From NCBI GenBank assembly GCA_001414485.1, contig LLEY01000156.1:62001-126000 (forward strand): a stretch of 64,000 bases of DNA, given 5' to 3'. The notes beneath the pieces were generated by a model, which worked only from the letters and a program-made list of their open reading frames with translations, was not told the DNA's origin and ran no database searches. The position numbers were made by a program, and so were the translations under genes. The stretch comes from Calycina herbarum. Its lineage: Eukaryota; Ascomycota; Leotiomycetes; Helotiales; Pezizellaceae. Below, one piece after another: positions 44,598-56,437 of this stretch; positions within the stretch are counted from its first letter, which is position 1; each line of letters starts with the position of its first letter.

Positions 44598-46253
44598 TAT
44601 GGATGAGGGATGAGGGGTATGATGGGTGTTTGAATTGCATGGTTTGTTGAAGGTGGGCTATTGGCGTTTCAGGGGCATCATATTTTCCGGAGCTTAACCT
44701 GTGCGGAACAGGTAGGTGGGAATAGGGAGTAGTTCGTGGGATTGCGGTTCATGGTGGTTTATGGTAGGGAGCGGAGAGTTTACTTAATAGACTTATTGAA
44801 TTGATTCATTGCATACTTGATACTTTGGGTTTTCCGAGTCCGAGGGGTGAAGAAATATGCGTGCGTGTTGTTGCTTCTCTTGTGCTTTGAGATGAAGTTT
44901 GTTTTATTGTTGGTCAGGGGTTTGTCGATAGTGACTGGGTTCTTTGGGTTTTAGTCCTAGTGTGGTCCTGAGATTATGGAAGGAATGATGAAAAGCACCT
45001 CCTAGGGTGGTTTAAGGTCCTGGAGCTGTGAACTAACTGCCCGGAAATAAAATCGTCGAAAATAAATTGCTCGGAAATAGATTAAAGTGAATATTTAGGA
45101 AATAGTACTTTCTCAATAACGTTTGCACCCTGTAGACATTAAAGGTAGTAGTAAATAGGCTCTCTACAAAAAGTACTAATGTGTAACTTATATAACTTAA
45201 CACCAAAGGGTTATAAATATTTACCAAAAACATGAGTATAGACGCGTAATATGCAGTAGTATTATATCCGAGCTGGTAATCTGCTGTTGGCGTAGAGTTA
45301 TTACTGTGCAAAGGACTTCTTAACAAATTACTTCTCTGAGTTACTTGAATTATTGTCTCTTCTACTTGACAGTTAACGGGGGCAGTAATGAAGCGCACTG
45401 CAGGGGTGGAAGCAGCTTATCACAGAAGTATATTTTTGAGGCGTGTTGAAGGACGTAACCCCCCTGAAATAGACTCCAATGAGAAAAAATTAAAAGAAAT
45501 TATTACTCTCCTTAAACACATCACTTTATAAGTAATAGTAGTGGGCTGAGCCATGTTATAACTTAACGTGACCATCCACTGAAGGATAAGATATCCCTCC
45601 CAATGTTGATATGTAGGAAAAATAACGTGCACTGAAAAGTGGGTAAAATTGGGTACTATTGAGGCTCAATTGCGCTGCAAGTGGGTTTCAGTGAAGTCAT
45701 CAACCATATTGTAATATGTGCATATGCTTGGAGTCGTCTAAAGTGCCGTTTCAAGCGTAAAAGCATCCGCTTTGAGCGCCCATTCCCCCCCCCCCTACAT
45801 ATCGGCATTAGAAGGGTTAGTGTTATGGATTTCATTATTCTAGTATCACATTACTTGAAAAATGAAGAAAATTTCTAAGTAAATCTCTTGTCAGTCCTAG
45901 GGAAACATTAATTTACGTATGTATCCATGTCATGAGATAGCAGGTAGCCATTTCTTGACAGCATTTTCGCTGAATTCACTAGCGGTAACTCAGACCAGAA
46001 GTTGAACATCTCAGTTATTTAATTCACCAAAGTGATGTTCTTTGCACCTGTTCCTGGCCTTGTGCGAATATAAATAAAAACACATCACTGTCATACTTCT
46101 AGAAATTACAACTTCAACAGACCAAGACCCAGAAGAGCAGAACATTCCCACCAAAACAAACAAGGCCACTACGACTCTTCTTAAGCTTTGAACAAGCTTG
46201 AACGCATGCCACCACAGGTGTATTGTTGAGCACTTTACAAAAAAGACAGCAAT
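44598..46253. other. Intergenic, partly AT-rich
   Basis: No gene recognised. The part from about 45050 to 45560 is AT-rich with short open frames on the minus strand only and may be decayed repeat DNA. Confidence 0.4.
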
Positions 46254-48034
46254 ATGGTGAAGTACAAGGGTCTTTGTAAGGTGACAGACCATCGCAAGTT
46301 CTTTTTAGGTATGTTAAGTTTTTAAAATCTTACAATTATGTCAATAGCTAATTTGAAAAAAGAACAGGAGGGAACAGAAGGTTCGCTTGGGCCACTCTAT
46401 TGCATAAAGAGAGATATACAACCACCTCCTATTCCTCAGAACGAGCACCACGAGTTAGCCACCTCAGAGAAGAACAATGATGAGGCACCCATTGATGACC
46501 TCGAGAGAGAGAAGAAACCAAACACTGATTTCTATGATCCAAGTACGTCACCAAGATGCTATGCAAGATAGCTTTCTGCTAACCCACGGACGAACATAGG
46601 CTCTTGGATTATTGTACCATATCCAGTCTTTGCGAACGGAACGCCCTGTCATGCCCTATTTCCAGATTACAAAAGCTTCAGATTAGTAGAGTGGCCCACT
46701 ATTGCGGAAAAGACGAATTCATTGACAGGATTTAAGGATCTTCCAGGAGAAGTAGGTACCTTATTCAATATTACACTTTATATCTTCGGGTATTTCGAAA
46801 TAGCTAGTGACTTTACTCTCGTGCTTCAGCTTAAAAACCGAATTTGGGAATTAAGTTTGCCAGAGCCAAAGATTGTTGGCGTCTTCTGTGGGGAGCCGTT
46901 TGTGATAGACAGATATTCTCACGAGCATACTAGCTATCAACACATGTTCACCTGCAGAGACTCGAGAGCCATCTTCTTCTTGCACTATCAAAATATTCAA
47001 CCTTCTGCGGCATTTGAACCAGCAAGAAAAATGCCGTCTTGCCGCCCTAAGCCAATATACCTCGATGGCGCCAGGGACACACTTCTGCTACCCTTTCACC
47101 ACGACTCAAGATTGACCTGGGCTCTGTCGCCTCTGGACTTAAGTGCCGTGCAAAATTTTGCCTTTCAATTCTTAAGCAGGCGGTGTTTCTAGCTGAGTGT
47201 TACCTGTATCAACGAGTGGATCGACAACTGCCCATCAGTTAGGAATATATCCTGGGTCATGAACATTCAAGATAGCATCGGAGGCGATATTGAAACAGAG
47301 GCGGGTCTGATAAAGAATCATCGTTGCTGTGAAAATTGTTATATTGACGTTGACAAGGAGAGAAATTACCACAGACGACACTTGGTCCCGGTGACTTCAC
47401 GACTTGTATCGGCCAAAACGCACTCGAATTATGCCTACAGCGGAGGACTTCCAGCAACAGGCATTCAAGGGGCTATTCAACGCTGGCTACGGAGGGCAAA
47501 TTGGGTATACAAAGACTTCAAACGACTCACCAATGAAACGGAGAGGTGGAAATCTATCAACTTCAATTGCTCTATTGTAGGAAGAGAATCCTGCCTCGAG
47601 TGGTCGAGAGCAGAATTTTGTATCTCGCGCCAAGAGAGTCCGGAAATTATGAGGACGCAGGGGAAGTTGCATACTATACAATCAGATCCGTGACTCAATG
47701 CGTACATGGTGAGAGATATCTAGTCTTTACAGACAGTTCCGATGGAGATGCGTCGGACTTCTATTTTGTGCGGCAAGAAAGAAGAGTGGAGGATGACTTA
47801 TATGACGGATTGATGGAATTATTTGAGGAAAAGAGTTCCAGACCTCCTGAAACTTGCCAAAAGACACAGGGGGGTATGGTATTGGCCGCTCGTCATAAGG
47901 GGGAACAGCAAGGTCATTTTTCGTATATCTATAGGCCAATCAATTTGGAATGTCAACTACCAATGGGCCCAATATATCTCGGTGAGTTTGATTGGAATTC
48001 ACGATGGGTAGATGGAGACCTCTCAGAGTGGTAA
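46254..48034 (+). pseudogene. 2EXR-domain gene, long form, with one stop and one frameshift
   Basis: Exons 46254-46308, 46348-46542, 46600-46751 and from 46830. The third exon is 152 nt, the same as in the paralogue at 52124, and the core is split at the same place: FKDLPGE, intron, LKNRIWELSLPEPKIVGV. A conserved HMFTCRDSRAIFFLHYQ block, IYLDGARDTLLL and RRHLVPVTSRL follow. A TAG at 47190-47192 interrupts the frame after ...FLSRRCF, and a one-base shift near 47610 moves the conserved end (AYYTIRSVTQCV to MVLAARHKGEQQGHF) into another frame. The first intron is only 39 nt, so that boundary is uncertain. The gene aligns along its whole length with the intact copy 6 kb downstream, so they are tandem duplicates. 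Function unknown. Confidence 0.75.
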
Positions 48035-48492
48035 AAAACCACCGAGTAACCAGCTGGTTGAGAGAAGAGGAGAAATTGTAGATAACTATGGAATGAAGCA
48101 TACACTCTTTATTACCCTATTTTCATGTTTTGTAGTGAGACTAAATCTTTGGAATGTTTTCGTAGAAGGTTCCCATTGCCCTGGGAATTTGCCAATGTCG
48201 GGTAATGGGTGTGGGGCTAGATTTCAACTATTGCAAAAGGAGACTTAACGCGATGCCTTATTCTTTAATAAGAATATCTAAAACATTTACTTTTGTAACT
48301 GGTTATAAGATCATGCGAACTAAAAGGAGACCAAATTTTCACAACATCAATACACATTACCGACATTGTGAAAAAGTTGAAGAAGTTGAAGAAAATGAAA
48401 GAAATGCACACAAAATGATATTCCTTGATCAAGAGTTAACCCAACCACAGTGACTATTGTTGAGGGATGGTGCCGTCTCTTTCACCCAAACT
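48035..48492. other. Intergenic before the nested transposons
   Basis: Only short frames without similarity. It ends at the CAGTGTGAGCAA terminus of the hAT-like element. Confidence 0.4.
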
Positions 48493-49096
48493 CAGTGTGA
48501 GCAAGGAATACTCAGGTACTCAAGTAGTACTCAGAGTAATGTGAGTAGAGTAGAGTAGAGTAGAATAGTTACTTATGACTACTTAAGTAGTACTCTGAGT
48601 AGTATACCATAAATAGAAATAAATAACTAAAGTATAAAGTAGTTATCTTTAAAGTCTATATCTTTATCCTTCTTCTCTCTCTTCTTTCTTTCTTCTTTAG
48701 TCTCTTCTTCTAGATAAAGGCCCTAGCTTTTTAGACTAATTATAGCCTTATTAGTAGGTAGATTAGTATTTAGAAGTGTTATTTTTAAGCTAGATAAATA
48801 TTAGTATAACGTGGTATATCAGTACCCTGCGCATATCAGTACCCTGCGCACTTGAAATCTCATACAAAAAACGTCTGTACACAACCGTGCACTTTACGTA
48901 TTTATTTATAAAAAAATCTAAAATTGAAATTTTAGTTTTATTAATATAAGAGTATTCTTAATTTTTAGGTTTTAAATATTACTTATCTTATATTAAAGTG
49001 TTATTTAGAAAAGGAAAAATAGATAATGATTACAGGGGTATTTTTAAGCGAATTATTAATTAAAACTAGTAAAGAATTAAAATTGTTATTATTATA

Positions 49097-50957
49097 ACGT
49101 GGTATACTAGGACCTCGTGATTATCAGGACCTCGTGAATTTTTTCCTACTCTACTACTTTAAAATATAATAAAACTACTATAACATATTAAATTAATTAA
49201 AACTACTCGGAATCTAATAAATTAGATATATCTATAACTTCTTAACACGTCTATGTATTATAACTAGTTTTTCTATAAGTACTATAACGTCGCTAAGTCG
49301 TTTATCCTTCATCTTCTCTACCCTCCCTAGAGCGCTTGTTACGTCGAACCTGCTCCTCTGTATTCTTCTAAGCTAATCCGTCCTGTGTATCCTCTATAGT
49401 AAGTGTACCTCCTTCTTAGACATAGGTATTTTTAGCCCTCCGGCGTTTGCTAAGGGCTTTATTTGCTGTTCGAAGTATATAGACCTGGGCTAATAAGAGG
49501 GTTACCTTATAGGCTAATCGCTCTATACCTTTTACTAATAAAGCGATTGTCTAGAAAATAGGTGTTAGCGAGCTTCTTTAGTAACGAGTAATATGATCCT
49601 TAATAAGAGTTGATTACGAAAGAGCTTTAGAAGGGTTATAAGTAGTCTAGGAGACCTAAGGGGTAGCGTCGGTAGAGGAGGGTCTAGTAGGTATAGGAGT
49701 CTATAACTTAATATTAAGCTTTAAGATCATAGTCTAGGGTTCTAGAGGCACTAGACCAGCTCTACAGAACCTAGCTTTAGCGTTTTAGGTTGTTATTAAC
49801 TAGTTATAGGCTATGTAAAACGTAAGAAAGAACTCGACCTTAGTAATATAGTTTATATAAGCTTTAATAAAGGTCTCGATTTAACGTCTATATATATGTT
49901 TAAGAATACTAAAACACCTAATATTAAGTAGCTAGGTTAGATGAGACGAATAAGGAGATAGGTAAAGAGTAATAATATTATATAACTTATAATACTCTTA
50001 GAATACTACTGATTTATAACTCTTATACCTATCTAGAACTAATATTTGATATAGCTCTTTTATATAACTATAAGTATACTTATTAAAGTGTTCTAGCTAT
50101 TCTAAGCCTGTCTTATTATTAGTCTATCTATTACTAGTTGGTTTAATAACCTAGTTATTAGGAAGACCGCTCTTAGTATACTAACTAGTAAGGTGATTTT
50201 TCCTTTGAACTACTAAGAATAGAGGGATGCTTAAACCCTCTCTATTAATATAGATAATTGCTATAGCTTATTCCTAATTACCTGGCTAGATAGTCTTACC
50301 TCTGCTACGTTAATTAGTACGTATAATAACTATTCTAGTATAGATAATACTTATTATAAAACCAGTCTCGTTAAAGTTATAGAAATCGTAGTCTTAGATC
50401 CTATATTTCGCCTATATATTCTCTACTAGTTAAAACCACGTACTAATTAGCTTAGGATCTTCGTATAAGGCCTTTTAGAAATCGTAAACACGATTAAAAC
50501 GCGTTTTTAGTTCTAGACGTCGTTATATAAATCGTTATACCTAGTTCTTTCTAACACGTTATCCTCTACGTAACTCGAGTATATAATTTGCTATATCTTC
50601 TATACTACCTAGCTAGGGCGCAAATCCTCTTATATCTAGATTAAGTATATTTTAAATAATCACCTCCTCTTCTATTATAGTTATTTTATAATTTGCTAGC
50701 CAGCGTTTGCTAAGAGTAGTTCAACTAGCTATTCTATTAGTAAGTGTAGAATAAGGGACTCTGTATAGCTTCGCAGCTTTACTACGGTTTATTTGTTTAG
50801 ATGATCGAATAGCTTTGATAGCTAGGATAATTCGAGCTTCTTAGGTTTGAGATTCTATTAGGTAGTTGTTAAGAAAACGCGTGTTAAAGTTGGAGGTAGT
50901 AGAGTAGGGAAAAAATTCACAAGGTCCTGATAATCACGAGGTCCTGGTATACTACGT
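49097..50957 (-). mobile_element. Pogo/Fot1-type DNA transposon, copy 2, RIP-decayed
   Basis: 1,861 bp, identical in length to copy 1, with the same terminal inverted repeats (ACGTGGTATACTAGGACC on the left) and TA at 49095-49096 and 50958-50959. The decayed transposase runs on the minus strand. Differences from copy 1 seen by eye are point changes and no indels, mostly transitions. Confidence 0.9.
49205..50835 (-). pseudogene. Pogo/Fot1-type transposase, RIP-inactivated (copy 2)
   Basis: Reverse-strand counterpart of the transposase in copy 1. The helix-turn-helix region lies at about 50540-50780 and the DDE-domain blocks (VLD.HKSY, LLDIRCF) at about 49880-50060. Stops occur throughout, so no protein can be made. 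Confidence 0.8.
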
Positions 50958-51144
50958 TAATATTAAACTCTTGTTTCCTTAGTAAAATTTCAATTTTAGA
51001 TTTTTTTATAAATAAATACGTAAAGTGCACGGTTGTGTACAGACGTTTTTTGTATGAGATTTCAAGTGCGCAGGGTACTAATATACGTAGGGTACTGATA
51101 TACCACGTTATATATATTATTAGATATTTAAGAAGAAGGATTAC

Positions 51145-51366
51145 TTATAACTTATATTCCTTCTTTAAATATTGCTTTAAATCTATTATAAATTTAGAAG
51201 AAAGACTGATTCTAAGAAGACTCTCTATTTTTACTCTAGGATCTAAGATTAAAGCTATATATAAAGCTCTATTCTTAGATTCTAGAACTCTGTTCTTAGG
51301 ATAGTACTTTCTTAGCTTAGCTATACTTTTATTAAGAGCGTTTATAAGATCTTTTATCTTCTTCAA
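51145..51366 (-). pseudogene. hAT transposase C-terminal remnant
   Basis: The minus-strand frame reads INALNKSIAKLRKYYPKNRV followed by ALYIALILDPRVKIESL. The ALxLDPRxK block is characteristic of hAT transposases, just upstream of their dimerisation region. The rest of the gene is missing or unrecognisable after decay. Confidence 0.65.
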
Positions 51367-51601
51367 GAGTTAGTTATATATATATAAGTAAGAAGTAAGA
51401 AAGAGAGTAGAAAAGAGATCTCGCTTAAGCTCTCAGCAGCCTCGGAGCCTACCCCGACGCCACTCCGAGTCTCGGCCCGGCCTGGTCCGATACGGCCCGA
51501 ATACTTAGAGTACTATGAGTAGAGTAGAGTAGTACTTAAAATTGGTTGAGTAGAGTAGAGTAGTGGTCACTACTCTACTCTACTCTACTCATTTCTCACT
51601 G

Positions 51602-52123
51602 TCTTTGTACAATTGATGAGAGACACTTAAAATTGGCAATGCACTCTTTGTAATAGACAGATGTAGCCTAACAAAATGATTTGATTCCTTTAATCGAAGC
51701 CTAGATTCAGACTGCAGATTGTTTTCCCAACGAGCTGTGAGAGCCTTCAAAAATTCTTAGGATTAAATTGATCCTTACCTAGGAACTGTAGGTAGGAGTT
51801 TTGGGGAGTTGTTTGAGTAGCTACTAGATAACCATGAAGCTATTATTGATTGTTCAATTCACTACTATTAAGGAAGAGAAACCAACTGAGCCTTTCCTAA
51901 TTCACCACATCAACGGCTGGGGTTTGTAACTTGTGTAGAATTTCCTATTTAGAAAGGTCACCACCTAACCTTGATAGCTAAACATCAACAAATAAAACAA
52001 CGCTACCTCATAACTTCAGCCTATCTCTCCTTTTCAAATTGCGGAACTTATAGAATCAGGTTACGAGGCTGGTTCTCTTTGAAAATCTTGTAGAAAGGAG
52101 TGGTGTAAGACAGCTATATCACA
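51602..52123. other. Intergenic upstream of the intact 2EXR gene
   Basis: No coding frame or repeat recognised; it should contain the promoter of the gene at 52124. Confidence 0.45.
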
Positions 52124-53950
52124 ATGACGAAATACATCTCTCTCCGCATCAAGGAAGAAGACCCAAAGGCTAAACAATTCTTTATAGGTATGGCAGGACT
52201 CCGATACTTTGCTTCCTCCTTTCATAAACTAATGTAACAACAGTCCGTGGTGAACTAAGTGAAGCAGTTGGCGACCTTCATTGGATTCCTAGAAGTTCAC
52301 CAGTCATCAGCAAACAATCTGAACACGAAAACCAAACACTAAGAACCAGGGAATCAAGCACAGAGGGGGGAGACGATAAGGACGTTGAGAGTGATAGAGT
52401 CGTCCCAAGTAACTCTGAGGTGGACCAGCAACATTTTAGGAACACTTACAACCCAGGTAAGCAAGCAGAATGCCATCAAAGTGGGAGGTTCTCATAACTG
52501 ACATGAAGAACTAAGATGCTTGGAGAATCGTACCACAACCTACTTTCGCAAACGGCAAATTGTGTGATGGTTTCCATCCTGAGGACCATTCAAAATTCAA
52601 ACTCGTGGATTGGCCAGTTATTGAAGCACACAAGCCATTGCCAGATTTTGCGAATCTCCCTGGTGAGGTAAGTACTTTTTCATTCTCTATTCTTCTTTCT
52701 CCATCAAGCTATTGGGTTCAAGCATTTCAACGAAATTACATTTTACCTATTCAAATGCTGACTTAATCTCAATTTAGCTCAAGAATCGGATCTGGGAATT
52801 GAGTTTACCAGAGCCAAGAATCATCGGCATATCATTCATAAAAGATTCCGGGGCTCTAGCAGAAGGAACGCCGTTCGCAATCGATAAATATGCCAACGAA
52901 CACCCCAGTGCTCAACACATGTTCACCTGCCGCGACTCTCGAGGTATCTTTCTATCTCACTATCGGCCCTTCCAATATCTGGCTCTACTCAAGGAAAAAT
53001 GGACGAGAGTGAGAGGTAGAAAGCCAATCTATATTGATGGGACCAAGGACACAGTGTTGTTCCTTCAATTGAGGTTTAGTGAGGAGTTAAAATACTTGAA
53101 TGTCTATGGCCTTCAAAACATTGGAATCCAACTTCTGCCCCGGTTCCTAGTGGCTGACGAATGGTTCCGCGGGACCATAAATCTCTTCCCAGATGTGAAG
53201 AATGTGTCTTACGTCCTGAACTATTCACATTACCCCGAAGACGATCGTTCTAATGGCGTAAACCCGTGTAAAGGAGCTCCCCATCGACGACACTTGGTCT
53301 GTATAAAGTCAAAGTTTGTACATACCCCAAGACTTGCACGCTACCCGAAGTACTGGGAATATAGGACAGGCTATGACGGCATATTCTACAGCTGGAAGTT
53401 CAAAACCGGAGCAATGCACAGGAGATTCAAACGAGCAAAACGCGCCAATGGCAAGAAGTGGAAAGGGATAAAGTTCACTTGCTCCCTTCTGGGCACGGAG
53501 TCTTGTCAAGAGTGGTGGCAGTCGGAGGTCTTACACCTTGTGCCAGAGACAGGGGATCAGCAGAACGCAGAGATCGCGTATTATACATTGAGACCCGTTG
53601 CCCGATGCGTACAAGAGAGCAGGGTCTTGATGTTTGAGGATTGTGGACTGCGATGGAATAATCATGACCCCAAGCAAGACCATAACTTTATCATAGAAGA
53701 GAGAAGCGTGGGTAGCGAGCCAGAGTACGATTTGGCGGGACTATTTGAGGAAAACCCTTCTCAGCCAGCGGAGCAAAATCAGAATGATGCTGAGATGGAC
53801 GGAAGAGAGATGGTATTGACTTCTCGGCATCATGGGGAGAAGCAAATGGGACAGTACTTGTATATTCCCAGACAAGAAATCCCAGAAGTGCAACCCCCAC
53901 TCGGTCCTATTCCATTTTGTATCAACGATCCAGATGCCGACCATTATTGA
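52124..53950 (+). CDS. 2EXR-domain protein, long form, intact
   Basis: Exons 52124-52187, 52244-52456, 52516-52667 and 52778-53950 (533 residues), with all junctions in phase. The first exon encodes MTKYISLRIKEEDPKAKQFF. The second is a polar, variable region ending in NP at a phase-1 junction. The third starts DAWRIVPQPTFANGK and ends FANLPGE. The last continues LKNRIWELSLPEPRIIGISF, completing the 2EXR core. Blocks HMFTCRDSRGIFLSHY, IYIDGTKDTVLF, RRHLVCIKSK, KKWKGIKFTCSLLG, YYTLRPVARCV and LTSRHHGEKQMGQYLYIPR follow. No signal peptide or membrane segment. Family function is unknown. It is the best-preserved member here and a template for judging the broken copies at 46254 and 57100. The first exon was chosen because it is the only ATG giving an in-phase join. 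Confidence 0.85.
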
Positions 53951-54439
53951 AGATAGATAGTATTTTGAGCTTGCTTGAGGTGTGATGAGATAGATTAGCC
54001 AGAAACAAAACAAAACAAGAGTAAACCTAGTTCTCCCAATTCGACGTAGACTCGCGGTAGACAAAAAAGTGTGAAAAAAGATGGCACCACAATTTGCAAC
54101 CCAACCGTACTAAAACCGCGACGCAATAAATCTACAGCGAATAATCTTAAAAATACAACAGAAATTTAAATATATGTGCAAAGACTTACTTTGGCCTTTC
54201 TAAAAATCTTTTATATTCTTTTCGTCGAGTTGTACGTGTTGACATTTCTTGTAGAATGAAGTTATTTTGTCAACGTACCGGGAGGTAGAGCGATCCCTTT
54301 ACCGGGATTTATCCGTGACCCTTCTCGCATTATTTCGACCCACTTCATACGTTTGATGTTGCACGTTACAACAACAATGTAAATACCGTGGAACGCGCCA
54401 CAGGGACATCTCCAAGGAAAAGAGCAGCATTCACCGGGG
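53951..54439. other. Intergenic, nothing recognised
   Basis: AT-rich 3' flank of the 2EXR gene and upstream region of the membrane-protein gene. Confidence 0.45.
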
Positions 54440-56437
54440 ATGCCTTCGTTTTTCAACTTCCAGCAAGGCAGCGATCCCCGCGGCGCGACCAACGATAGCT
54501 CCCCTCTCCTCGGTCGCTTTCGCGCCGTCCCAGACACGCAACGAAGGGGGAGGAGGAATAGTTTGCTGCCAAATCTGAGTTCGGGGCGCGGCTTTGGGAG
54601 GGGATATGGCAGTTTATTTGGGGGGAGTAGGGAGAGGTTGGGCGATGGGGAGAGCGAGGTGGATAGCTCGGATGACGAAGAGGGCGTGATGAGGAGATGG
54701 ACGAGGACCTCGAAAGATCTTTGGGTTGAGCCGAAGCAGGCTGCTGTTGCGAGGGTGGTGGATAAATGGTGGACGAGATGGGCGGTGTTGATTATTATGC
54801 CGGCATTTTTGGTGAGTCGCAATATATCTTTTGCCAAAAGAAACCCGTCTTCAAATACCTTTATATTCAACTGCTGATTTGAAACTCTAGGCTGTCGCAT
54901 GGTGTGCTATTCCATTTCCCAAATACGACTTGCCGGACGACGACGATTGGGATGTGCCTGTTGACCCAGGGGCATCAGGACATAAAATACCTGGACACGG
55001 AGAAGCTAGAGTCGAAATCAACTTCTGGTTCTTCTTGTTTGTCTACTACGGCTTCTACAACATAACGGCATTGCTATGGATCACAAAAGTTTTCAACATA
55101 TACAGTCTGAATTGGTGGCCGCAGAGTTTGGGGCTTCCATTTACAATATCTGCGATAGCAGTAATCTCGATCGTGGTCCCAATACCCATCTATTATTTCC
55201 CGGATTCGAGATATTTGACAAACCACAACACTACTTGGATATGCTGGACATTTTTCACGATGGCCATGCCTCTTCTGATAGCTTTTACCATTCTCCTCAA
55301 TCACGAACGTCACCTTGGACTTCGCCAATCTCTTTCCGAAACCCAACGAATATTTACCTCGTCTTGGTGGACTGGGGATGGGGATACAATCGGTGCGCGA
55401 AATCGTCCAAGGAGACCTCCCGTTACGCAATCGCTTTTCGATCCGAATTCTTCTCTTGAAGTTGCCCTTGCGACGGATTCTACAAATAGGGAACGTTTGG
55501 CTATGAGAAAGCGTTGGATTCCGGCTAGTTTTGTCAGGTTCATTTGGTTTTGCACTGCCTTGTTTATTGGGATGATGGCATACGTTTTGGGAGAGGCGTA
55601 CGCGGAAGTGTATCTGCGAACTCTGCCCCACAATACTTTGCACACAATTCTTTATGTGTACAGTTGGGTGGTGACAGTACATTTGCTGGATGGCCTAGTT
55701 GGATGGATCCTCGGCGGTGACGAGGGCGAGAGGGTAGGCAGTTACCCTCTCGGCTGGATCTTCAAATTGTAAGCTACCCAATTCTTTGATACTGATGAAC
55801 ATTGCTAATGCTTCCCAGATACTTCGCCCTAACATATCAAACCTACGTCCGCGCCCTCTACGCTCGTCTCCGATCCCCCGAACAATTCATCTACCTCCAA
55901 ATCCTATCCTCCTCCTTCCTCATAATCTTCCTTCCCCTCACGATTTCGAAACCCTTCCATTTCATATTGAAGTTACTCTCCCTAAACGGCCAAACCCTCC
56001 CCGCCTACCAAAAATTCTGCGCCCGAAACGTTTTCATCCGCGGAATAGCAGAAAACGTCTCCATGCTCGCATTCCTAGGTTCCATCCTCGTTCTCCATTA
56101 CGGAACGAATAAAGATGTATATCCTTATTTCGCTTTCGAACAAGAACCCTCACTCCCACCTCCACCTGGATCTGATCAGACAAATCTGCCTATTGGTGGG
56201 GGAGAAAGATATAATTTTTCTTTGACGCTTTGGGCTTCTATGATTACGTGGGGATGCGAAATTGCTGCGGGCTGGGTGACGAGGAGGATATTGTGGTATG
56301 GATGGAATATCGATGTTACGGGTGAGGCGAAGGCTGATATGGGGCTTTTGCCAGAACTGTTGCCTACCGGGGTTGTGGTTATGGTTCATGTGTTGCAGAA
56401 TATGATTTTTTCGATTGCGAGGATTAGGTTTCATTGA
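54440..56437 (+). CDS. Conserved fungal multi-pass membrane protein, function unknown
   Basis: Exons 54440-54811, 54891-55768 and 55819-56437 (622 residues). A basic, Gly/Arg/Ser-rich N-terminus of about 110 residues precedes a first hydrophobic segment (WAVLIIMPAFL joined to AVAWCAIPFP). About eight further likely membrane segments follow, including INFWFFLFVYYGFYNITALL, FTISAIAVISIVVPIPIYYF, FIWFCTALFIGMMAYVLG and LYVYSWVVTVHLLDGLVGW. The C-terminal part has SLTLWASMITWGCEIAAGW and ends with a hydrophobic VVVMVHVLQNMIFSIARI. An acidic DDDDWDVPVD loop lies after the first segment. I recognise the general type (a large ascomycete integral membrane protein) but no named domain. All junctions are in phase and the frame is intact. 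Confidence 0.8.

Larger units (their letters stand above)
48809..51108. mobile_element. TIR element (family B) interrupted by pogo/Fot1-type copy 2
   Basis: Both ends begin ACGTGGTATATCAGTACCC (left) with a matching inverted right end, flanked by TA at 48807-48808 and 51109-51110. The inverted repeats extend over about 130 bp and include CAAAAAACGTCTGTACACA and CGTGCACTTTACGTATTT. The motif ATATCAGTACCCTGCGC is doubled at the left end. Without the 1,861-bp insert the element would be about 440 bp and non-coding. Its tip resembles the tip of the pogo/Fot1-type element it contains. Confidence 0.85.
48493..51601. mobile_element. hAT-like element, RIP-decayed, host of two nested insertions
   Basis: The left end CAGTGTGAGCAAGG resembles the end of the hAT MITE at 19719, and the right end read inward is CAGTGAGAAATGAGTAG. 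Near both ends lie GAGTA arrays and GTAGTACTTAAGT-type palindromes. A hAT transposase remnant occurs at 51145-51366 (minus). No matching 8-bp duplication was found (CCCAAACT on the left, TCTTTGTA on the right), so the boundaries are tentative. A TIR element (48809-51108) with its own insert sits inside. Confidence 0.5.

Noticed and set aside
48540..48575. CRISPR-like or satellite array from GAGTA repeats
   Set aside because: Pentamer repeats lack spacers and the genome is fungal; they fit transposon subterminal arrays.
48485..51609. 8-bp target duplication for the hAT-like element
   Set aside because: CCCAAACT and TCTTTGTA do not match, so the element limits are reported as tentative.
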